A stretch of DNA of 64,000 nt, taken from NCBI RefSeq assembly GCF_003473485.1, contig NC_053045.1, positions 59,190,494 to 59,254,493 of the forward strand. The letters are read 5' to 3'. Below, in pieces: positions 54,491 to 64,000 of the stretch. Below the pieces are notes generated by a model. It made no database searches and was not told where the DNA came from. It saw nothing but the letters and a program-made list of their open reading frames with translations. Source of the DNA: Medicago truncatula. Taxonomy: Eukaryota > Streptophyta > Magnoliopsida > Fabales > Fabaceae. Positions within the stretch are counted from its first letter, which is position 1. Every line of letters starts with the position of its first letter. Both the position numbers and the translations under genes were made by a program.

Positions 54491-56262
54491 TGATAATACT
54501 AGGTAATAGAACAAACAGTATAAAATTTAAATATTAATGGACTGATTTTTTCACATTCATTTGATATTTGTGCTTCATGCTTCATAATCATTAAATTGCT
54601 GGAGCAGTGGAGCCTAAAATAGGAGTTTGGCTTTTAGGGCTGTTTCAGAGATGTTATTTGGGTTGACGTTCTGTATTTGATAATATTTTAATCCAAAATT
54701 TAGTTCAATGATGACTACATTTTAGTGATTTTACAAGCGTCATCAACAATGAAACTCCTTTTGTGAAGCAGTCACTTTGAGCCTCCATAAAAAATCACTC
54801 ATATATGATATGTATCCTTAACTAGGGTTCATGTTTTGAACTTGTTACTATCCAAATAATAATAACTATTAAAATTCGGGTAACCAAATTAGACCTTTTT
54901 AGTAAAACCATTTTGACTAAAACAGAACTGGTCTATAACTGGTTTTGAACAAAAATGGTTTTAAAATAGGCTTTGAAAAGAATGCCAAAAAGGACCCATC
55001 TTTATGTCTTTGCTACTAAAAAAAACCTATATTTTCGGAAGTTCACCTTTGGACGACACAAAATTAGTTTATATTTTTAGAATGTGTACATATAGGTGCC
55101 TAAAGACTGGACTCGACTGGTGAAGATAAGATATTGAGATGTTCAGTTCTGCAAGTAGCTGACATTTTTTGAAGTACATTTGCACAATGATTCCCTTCAA
55201 ACAACATGTGAAGTAACTAATCATTGATGTCTTCGAGTACGAGAACATACTTGCAATACTCCTCCAATCTGAATAACACATTATATCTTTCAACCGATTC
55301 TTCTAGGCTAATCAAAACCAGTTTTAAAATCTTTTTTTACTCTCCATATGAATAATATTGATCAGTTTAATTTAGATATTTTATTCCAATTTCAAACATC
55401 TTGACAACTAGCACAGTACTAATCAATTCATTCGAAATATTTGTTAAGAAATCCTGAAATTTAAGAAAAATCTTGGGAGTTTTAATAATTTTTATTTTCT
55501 TATCCCTTAAGTCATGTTTTAAGGGTACTGATTAACATTTGTCTCTAAACCCCTAAAAAAAAACACTTGTCTCTAACTATTGATGCCACTAATAAAACTA
55601 AAATCATTTTTCAATTTGTTTAAACTTTTTTCTTTGAAGTGGTAGTCCTGAAAAATATAATATAACACCATTGCAGGTTAGGTTACTCCATTTTTATTGT
55701 TGCTTCTTGGAGTTGAAGGTAGAAACGACAACATTGTCTTGAAGTTCACATTTCCTTGAAAGAATTGCATTGGCGTCTGGATCCCTAATGATCTTTGTTC
55801 CAAACACATAAATTTTTATTCAACATTTATATCTTAACATAGCTTCATCCAAAGCCACAAAAAAACATAATGAAACATATAACATTAAAAGTTTTCGAAT
55901 TACTGCCAGTTCTATGTTTTGATATTCATGCTCCCAAAGGGTTTACAAATTGCTTAACATCTTTCATGATTGTAGGAATGTTTTGCCAAATACAGGATAC
56001 AAATTTGGTTGGCAAATTCCCATAATGTTTTGCCAAATTGTGATGTGGTCACATCATATAAATTTCCCTTTTTGCTTGGTTCTCTGCTCTCCTATAACCA
56101 GGCCAAAGGGAGAGAAAAAAAATGCTACTTCAGTTATTTGAGGACTTGACATCAGCTTAAATAATACATGGCATCATCATCATCACAGTATAAAATACTG
56201 TTACAATGATACATCTGCTTATAATGTCAACAGCAGAATTTTATTTCTGATATTTATCCTCC
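54491..56262. other. Convergent spacer of TruA and 5'-nucleotidase
   Basis: Should contain both 3' UTRs. AT-rich, no other gene or RNA recognised. Confidence 0.55.
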
Positions 56263-59200
56263 TCACCTTTCTTCCATTTTTCCGTTGGAAGAAAGTTCAT
56301 TATTCATTTGTGAACAATAGTGTGTGTATGAATCGTGCGCGAGGTTCTGCAGAGCACAAAGAAACGTATCAAAGTCAATTCAAAACCCGAATAATGACCT
56401 AAAGCTTTATGGCTATAAATAACAAGGTAAGGAAAAGGTTGTTCAAATACCTGTTCCTGAGAGCGGAAATACATGAAGGGTGTATAATATAAAAAGTTTG
56501 ATACCCTAGACGTATAAATATCAGCATATCTGCGATAATTAATTTAAACAGTTCAATATCAAAAGTGTTAAATGATAAAATAAGATCATGGACATCAAAA
56601 TGAAAGCACCTACTTCTCAATTTGTCTCATCAAATGACTTTTATCCCACAGTCCAGCGCGGGATAGAAATCCCCACCTAATGCAGGCAATTGAGCCAAGT
56701 TAAACACAAACACTCTTGGTAGAAATATTAATATATTAATTTACTCGGTTTAAATATATATCCATGTGGTAGAAATCAATAGATCGAGTACAGGCTGGTT
56801 TTCAAATGAAAAAGCTCTACTCTTTGAACTTACCTTGAATTGAAGAGCTCCCCATCCGCCTCCAACATTGGAGCAATTTTCTCATCCAAACGTTGCATAA
56901 CAATAAGTAGCTTTTGCATACTTTCAGTGAGGTCTTCATCATCCATGTTAGTTGCTGCAAGGGTCTTTAAGTACAACGAAACCTTACTATTGGTGTTTAA
57001 ATAATATATGCTAATTAGGAGTCCTATCTGGATAGCTTTAAAAAATTAAAACAATGTATATATTTAATGCCTCCTCCAAATTGATAACGAAGAAGTCAAA
57101 TAAGGTAGCCCAGGGATATAAGATATGAATTAACTGAGTACTGCGAGCATGAGAAGCTTGGTTGGAAAACATTTTAAAGAAATGGAAGGCTGCTTCCAAA
57201 AATTCAACAAGTTACAAACCTAATGATATCACAAGTTAATAACACACTAAGATTAATGAGTAATTACTAGAGATGTCTTCAAAAGATTAATGATACTATT
57301 CAACGATCATAATTAGATTAGGAAGGTCAAGGGGAATCAAATGAGGCAACAAAATAAGATCAAATTTGACCATATCGGTACTATGTACCATCATAAGAAT
57401 TTCTTAGAATTTGGATTTTAGGCCAAACTTAAACACCAAAAGCTTAGCTCTAGCGATAAGGATTACCCAAGCCTTATAAGGAATAATCTGGTCATATATA
57501 TAGTCGATATGGCATCTCAACACATCCTTTCACGTTTAGGACAGGACATTTGAAGCATGGAAAAATGTGAGTGGCGGAGAGACCTTAACACACCCTCCCA
57601 ACAAGGATTGGTCATCAGAAACATGGACAAATTAAGATGGCCCAATGGTGTATCTAATATAGACTTTGATACAATCTAAGAATTTAACCATTTGGCTTAA
57701 CTCAACACCTTAAGCTAACTCAAGAGGTGAAGATTACTCAAGGACTAATTTAGTCTTATATATGGGATTCAATAGAACTCGAGAAAATACTTAAGTGCCT
57801 AATAATAAAGCATATACAGTAGCATATGCAATAGGATTATAGGACCAAAACTTACTTGAGCAGGACGGTCTTTGCTTCGCCTTTGCAGAGCCAGTCGAAG
57901 TTGGTTAAAGAGATCTCCCACAACTTCCTTTTGATTTATAAGCTCTACCAATGATTCTCTATCACCTCGGCAACGAATCAAGGCACTGTACTGTAGTTTT
58001 AACATTTACGGAAGTACAAGGACAAATCACAGTTAGATCCAGCAAAGGCACCATATTTTCTTGATACATAGTTCAACAAACAATCATATGATTTTTTCCT
58101 CATAAAAAGGTATATCATTTTTTTTTTAAAATATAAAAAATTAAAGTTGCTTGAGAAATTTCTTTAGTAACAAATGAGCCCAATGCAAACTGATTGTACT
58201 AACCTCATCTTCAAGTTCTCTACAAATCAACGCTGTTCGCCATCGCAAATGGACTTTGGATTGACTGACATCAGTGTAAATATGGTCACCAACATACAAA
58301 ATCTCATCTCCGTGGATTCCTAGAGAATTTTCAACCATTTGTGCACTTCCCCCCGAGTACAGACCACCTGCAGAAGACGGCAAAGCACAATAATCATAGT
58401 AAAATTAGTGGTTCAATTATCCTTATTCAAAACTAGCATGGTGGTTGTTTGAGTTGTATAACGATAAATTTTAAAGAAAATGTAGCGATTTTGCATTTCT
58501 GCTATATGTTACCATGACATAAACAATTCGATTATTATTTTGCAATCAGATCTGCTCAACCCTAAAAGATTCAGAACTAAGTTTTTGGAAATTATTAATG
58601 CATCATAAAAATATCAACAGTGCTTTTCTTATTTGCATCGGTGGCTCTCTAAAGGAAGAGGTAGCAGCAGACACAAGATATTACTGTGGTATAGCAATGG
58701 GTAATAATAAAAATACCAAGTTAAATGATTCTTCTAAAAATTTAATTGATATGCATCGGCAGTGTGAAGATTTTTTACACTACCAATCAATCATAATCGC
58801 CAAATCATTAGAAATATTTGACTTTAATCATATATACCTAAAACATCATACAAATGATGGTTTGTATTTGGTTGAAAGTATAGTGCATCAAAATTAATCT
58901 CTTCTTCTAATGTCATGAATTATACTATCCAAGTTAAGTCATATCAGAACTGGAAAATGAGCAAAAATGTGGAAATAAAATAGAATTGTGTAAATAAGGA
59001 AAATATCTTATAATTAGTAGTAAAATACTCCCTCCGTTTTAAAATATAAGCAAATTTTACTTTTTAGGTTCATTCAATTAATGATGTATGTGGTCTATAT
59101 TATAGACCACATACATCATTAATTGAATGAACCTAAAAAGTAAAATTTGCTTATATTTTGAGACGGAGGGAGTATTATGTAATTATATCCGTTATTCTCA

Positions 59201-62200
59201 GTATTTATTTTCTTAAGACTATAAAGGGCTTCTGCTGAGTAGTTGATGTACACGGTTTTATGCATGTCTCTCTTACTGAGAACAACACATTTACACAATG
59301 ATCAAAACAGCTTCAAAGCTACAAACCAAAATAAATATTGATAAAGCAATTAAATTACACTTCACATGAAAAGGCACAGCTTGAGGGTCCACACCAAAAC
59401 AAAAATCAGCAACGTAAAGCAGAAAAAATTGTTGGAACCTAAGGCAACAGCTAACACATTTTTCCTCATCCTTCCTTCATCGGTGCCTCTGTCATACTGT
59501 AAGAATCCCCAGAAGAGAAAGTATCACCAAAATGTGAAAAAGGGGATGTTTATCTACAATTTTTATTCAACTTTGTTTGCCGGGTCCCCAGTGGTTGGTT
59601 GGTTTGATTCAATCTCCCCCAACCTAACCAAACTGGGTTCGACACCAGCATAACGATGTTGTAATTTCAAAATTGATTAATTGAGGTATTCCAAAATACC
59701 TTTTTTTACTCTTTGGTCACTGGCTATTTGTGTTCCGCTCTTTGTGACATTCATCTATGTTGTCTCATTTTCAGCTCTCTGTGTTTTATCTCTATCGCTT
59801 GTCAAGTTTCATCTCCCATCGAGAGCTTGATGCACCTTTGTCTCGGATCTAGTAATCAACACTCTTTGTTTCTGATGCTCTCTCTCTGTCTCCGACGCTC
59901 GCTCTCCGTCTCCAACATTCAATCTTGGTCTCTGTCGATCTTCACTCTCTCTGTTCCTCGTGTTCGATGCCTGCTCTCTGTCTCTAATCTCATCGATTTG
60001 CACGCTCTCTAACTCTTTGAAGGTGTATCTTCAATCTTGTCGATTTGTAAGATTTGTTCTTAAATTCCATTATTTACACAGAATCTCAGAGGTTAATAAA
60101 TTGGTTTATAAATCCCCCGCCATTTAGTAATAGACACAAAAGAACAAGCATCTTTGATTCAATAGCGCTCACGTTTAACACTCTCTCTCCAATATGCGCC
60201 AGCACCATATCCAATTTGTGCTCCCACCCGTTCCGGTTACAATTTCATTTGATTTTCACCTCTTTAAGTTTTGGTTTTATTTCTGAGCCAAAGGTCGTGG
60301 TTTCGTGTTGATTGTTTCATTTCTGCAATATCCTAGAATTCGCTATCCTTATTAGGTTGGATCAGTATATGTTTATTTTACTGATTATTACATTATAGGT
60401 AGGTTTTGTTCTATGTTCTTTTTTACTTATTTTGTTTATTTATAGGATAGGATACTTCTCTGTATGAACTTCGTCAATCATGATTGAGAAATGACAGTTA
60501 TTGTTAGCATTCTTATGGGAATTTATAAAATGGTAGCTATGATGTGTTTCTAGATCAGATGTTTTTTGTTTGTCATTTGTTTATTATGCCTTTTGTTTCA
60601 ATTTTTACTCAATTTCAGTTTATCGTGACGAAAAAAGTACTATTTAAAATGGAATATTATTTTTCATGGTTTTTCCTCAAGGGTTTGATACTTCTTTACT
60701 TCTAATGAAAGAGAATCAGTAAAGATGGTATTGTTCTCTGAGTAGGTAGTTGCCAAGTGAAATCAAGAAGTCCATATACAGTCACAAAACAAAGAGAATG
60801 ATGGACAAAAAAAAATATCATGGAATTATTTCCGTTATTCTTTGTATTTAATGTACTAAATCTATGTAAAGGATCTCTGTTGTGTATTTGAAACACATGG
60901 TTTTATGCATATGTCTTGCTTATCTTCTTTATTTCATGATAGAATCAGAGCCTTTTGAGAGGTAGCCCTAAACCGGGCATACCCACAATCCTCCGGAGAT
61001 AATTTTTTCTTATACCTAGAGAAAATAAATAAATGAGTAAGAATCCAAATTACCAGGTTGAGCCTTGAAGCATGGACGCATTAGACCCTCGCCTGTCACC
61101 ACTTCATACATGGGGCTTGATGTTTGGAAGAACTCTGGTTTTCTTGCTGACACAATTACCTGTCCATGGAAAAGTGCCACATCCATTTATGAGAGGATTA
61201 TTTCAGAATAAGACAGGGTTGTTAATGGCGAAGATAATGAAGAGGATATAGATCATTTGTCAACACTCCAATGTCAAGAGAGTTCATTTTTATTGAAGAA
61301 GTAACTTATATCAACTTACAATGTCAAAAAGATCTCGCCAACCCATATCATTTGGAAGAAATCTATTAAAAGAATGCCTCATCATTTTGTCTGTGTAGTG
61401 AAAGTCGGAGTTGGTAATAAGGACAAGTTTTTTTCCAGCCTGTTTTCATGAAGATAACAGAGTAAGGATTATAAGGGCATCACATGCTATGCAAAAATTA
61501 AAGCATTAGAGGTAATACCTCCTTCTGATCCAAAAGTGCCAAAGGTAACTCTGGATCAGGCTCCACAAACTGTTCAGGCTTAGACATGATCTCGCTCTGC
61601 ATAATATTTCTTAAGTCATTTGGTGTAAATAAAGAACAACATTAAAACTTAACAGCCAAAACGACAAGAAGAATGTGTTGACCTTAAGACGACCTTCAAC
61701 ATGAGCCCAGAAAAGAGCTTTTCCAACAGCCTGAAAGTTGTGCCATAGGTAAAGTAAAAAAACCGCTGATCAAATTTGATGTAAACAGAAACTTTTGCAC
61801 CACATTACCTTGTAAAGACCTTTATAATCAAGGGGACCAAGATCTGCCGGTATGGTCCCATCATCCAATCTGTCAACCATCTGAAATAAATTATATATCA
61901 TCGATATAGTCTCATTATAATATAATCACACATGATTAAATTAAATGAAAGGAATCATCCTTATAAAATGCTTCCTATCATAATATTTCTTAACTCCCTC
62001 GTGGATTCCATCCAATATCTACTAGAAATTTGGAACATGTAGTTGGCAACGTAATATTCAACAAGGGGAATTGACACTTGCATAGCTAGTGATGCTCAAA
62101 TTTATGACACCAACACAACCCACTACCCCTTGTTGAGATAAGAAGAAGCCACATAAACTAAGATGTGAATACTAGTGCAAAATAAACATTCTAGCAGAAT

Positions 62201-63564
62201 ATATCTCTGTTGCTGAAAGTTTAGAGGTTTCACTAGTAATTGCAACATACCTGCATGTAGGCCACTGCTTCAGACACAGAGAACAGTGTGTTGAGAAACT
62301 CCCATTGACTCTCCTTTCGCAGGTCCACCAGTTCTCTTCCATACATCTCACTTCCATTGCATACAAAATTCAGTAGCACTACACACCAATTTTCTATAAA
62401 TGACATCTACTAAGCTATTAATGTGTGTGAGTACAGGCGCATGACTATTAGTGTATACATACATCAAAGTGAATGTTTTGCTGCAAGACATTCAATCAAT
62501 GAACAGTGCATTATCCATGTCCACGTGCAAATGTACAATGCACAAATCTATGGTTGTTTCAGAAGATGAACTTTCGGTGCAAAACAGAAACCTTAGGTGA
62601 AACATTGACTCTATTGTTTTGGCTATTTGAATGAAGCACTGGTTTTCAAAAAAATTACATATTTATTATTCTTGGATGCACTCTGTTGATATCCTAGTGA
62701 TGTATGTCTTGAGAAATTAGTGCAGAATGTCATGTAACAAGTGAGTGACTCTGCATAGATTTTCATAATCAGAAATTGAAATTACAAGGCCTGAGACTTA
62801 CCTAACAGCTCGAGTAGATAACATTTTGGTGCCATGCATGGCTCTTTTTACATAACCAAATCGGTCAGCTTTAACCAAGTTGCCTCTCTCTTTGTCTATC
62901 ACAAGGCCTCTAATTACCTGAACAATTTACAATAGAATCAAAGATCACTCGAATAAACAATAGATAACATGGATTGGATTTACAGATGTCTTCATCTTGC
63001 CAGAGAGAACATATTACCAGGTCAGGATCAAATGCAAGTCCATCAACGGGGAAGCCCATATTCTTAAGGTTTTCCATGCAATAGTCATAAGCACGCCCTT
63101 CCCAAGCCTATAGTTCCAGGTAACACAACAATAAATAACCTCTTTCATACTTTATATTTTTATGATTCAAAGTACCATGGCAATGATTTCAACATACAAT
63201 AATAAACACTTCAAGCAAAGAGCAAGGGATAAACAATTAGTATTTTTTAGAGCAGTAAAATGTAAGAACAAAAGAACGTCATAGAATTAATGAGAATAAA
63301 ATTCCTACATTAAAATTTTGTTTATGAATGTCGCATGTGACACAATCGAAAATTGAACAAAGAAATTACATCTGCACAGTTGGTAATTAAATTTATATAA
63401 CTCATATAAACTATAAGATATGTGATAAAGAGACGTACCATCACATTATAATGGACAAGGGTATAGTCCATGTCATATCCAATGGCACTAATTGACCTCA
63501 GATTCAACGTACGGGTGCAGAATATTCCACGAGGTGAATTTCTAGATGAAGAGGGGCTCTGCAT
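56263..63564 (-). CDS. HAD-type cytosolic 5'-nucleotidase (IMP/GMP-specific-like)
   Basis: Fifteen exons (5' to 3', plus-strand coordinates): 63439-63564, 63018-63107, 62802-62917, 62251-62350, 61809-61880, 61683-61730, 61519-61596, 61320-61439, 61054-61159, 58204-58367, 57856-57990, 56834-56964, 56614-56676, 56451-56529, 56263-56346. They give about 503 residues with all phases consistent. The family removes phosphate from purine nucleoside monophosphates. HAD motif I is GYDMDYTLVHY (DxDxT), motif II is LVLITNSDFHYTD, and the acidic motif is GDHIYTDV. The conserved end WGFLSRAGLWDKSHLMRQIE and YTPFMYFRSQEQ fits plant homologues. The start is uncertain: ATG 63564 overlaps a good acceptor (atgcag|AGC). 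An upstream exon (donor at 63618) could join in phase 0, but it has no ATG in that frame. Intron 9 (2.7 kb) holds a Stowaway MITE. Confidence 0.9.
59028..59172. mobile_element. Stowaway-type MITE (Tc1/mariner), 145 bp
   Basis: The two 72-nt arms (left starting CTCCCTCCGTTTT) are complementary with only two mismatches around a single central base, and the element is flanked by TA on both sides (59026-59027, 59173-59174). The CTCCCTCCGT terminus and TA duplication define Stowaway elements, moved in trans by Mariner-like transposases. The near-perfect arms suggest a young copy. It lies in the nucleotidase intron between exons 9 and 10. Confidence 0.95.
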
Positions 63565-64000
63565 GAGGACACAAAACAGTGAGTTTTACTTATTGTATAT
63601 CTGTACATGAAACTACACCCTAGTCAAAATCCTAACGGAGAAGGCTGAAAGCGCACAAATTGAAGGCAACAAAATCAGAGTGATACTCTGATACTCAGAA
63701 ACAATAACAAGATTAAGAAAATGAGAAGCGACGAAAGAACTAGTAAGGTTGATATTGACATTTGCATGAAGAAAAAATGACTTATCTGCTAGGGTTTCAA
63801 CGATAAAGCAAAAACGTTTATGAAACCTATGCAAACACCTATCTATGTTTTTGTTCACAAAAAACGAAGGACCTCGGGAGATATTTAAAGTGGGAGCGGC
63901 CTATGCAATTTAAAAAATTAGATGGATTGTTTAAATACGTTTAGTAAATCTAAGGTAGAATCTTTCAATAAAAAAAACATGAACAAACTAGAAAAGGCAC
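63565..64000. other. Upstream region of the 5'-nucleotidase
   Basis: Should contain the 5' UTR, possibly a spliced leader exon (minus strand, open to about 63858), and part of the promoter (tttaaatatctc on the minus strand near 63880). The window ends before any further gene. Confidence 0.5.

Overview
The window looks like nuclear DNA of a dicot legume, most like Medicago or Trifolium. It is AT-rich. Genes are split into many short exons with GT-AG introns, and spacers and introns are full of plant MITEs, tRNA-derived SINEs, LINE remnants and (TA)n tracts. The species is inferred from repeat style and protein similarity recalled from memory; no search was run.

Eight protein-coding genes were assembled exon by exon with consistent splice phases: a sugar-phosphate/phosphate translocator (9916-13469, +), the Qb-SNARE NPSN13 (14663-19968, -), the calcium-regulated RelA/SpoT homolog CRSH (23945-26840, +), a CBL-interacting kinase of the CIPK1 type (27901-33854, -), a secretory-pathway LEA repeat protein (44303-46088, -), a MUSTANG-type domesticated MULE transposase with a PB1 domain (47910-51281, -), a TruA-type tRNA pseudouridine synthase (52225-54490, +) and a HAD-type 5'-nucleotidase (56263-63564, -).

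Layout: 1-9375 is repeats only, with a 5'-truncated LINE between exact 12-bp target-site duplications and several inverted-repeat elements. 9376-33900 is the gene-dense block translocator-NPSN13-CRSH-CIPK1, interrupted by a second LINE remnant. 33900-44300 is a gene-free stretch of nested MITEs and foldback elements. 44300-64000 carries LEA, MUSTANG, TruA and nucleotidase.

The genes are not an operon or a pathway; what links them is probably ancestry. From memory, Arabidopsis chromosome 3 has the same run translocator (At3g17430), NPSN13 (At3g17440), CRSH (At3g17470), CIPK1 (At3g17510), LEA (At3g17520). MUSTANG genes also sit next to a pseudouridine synthase (At3g06940/At3g06950) and next to a HAD 5'-nucleotidase (At5g48965/At5g48960). 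I saw no convincing undescribed biological system. The most interesting material is this apparent microsynteny, well-delimited transposons with readable target-site duplications, large foldback elements inside introns, a GC-AG intron, and a substitution in a conserved kinase motif.
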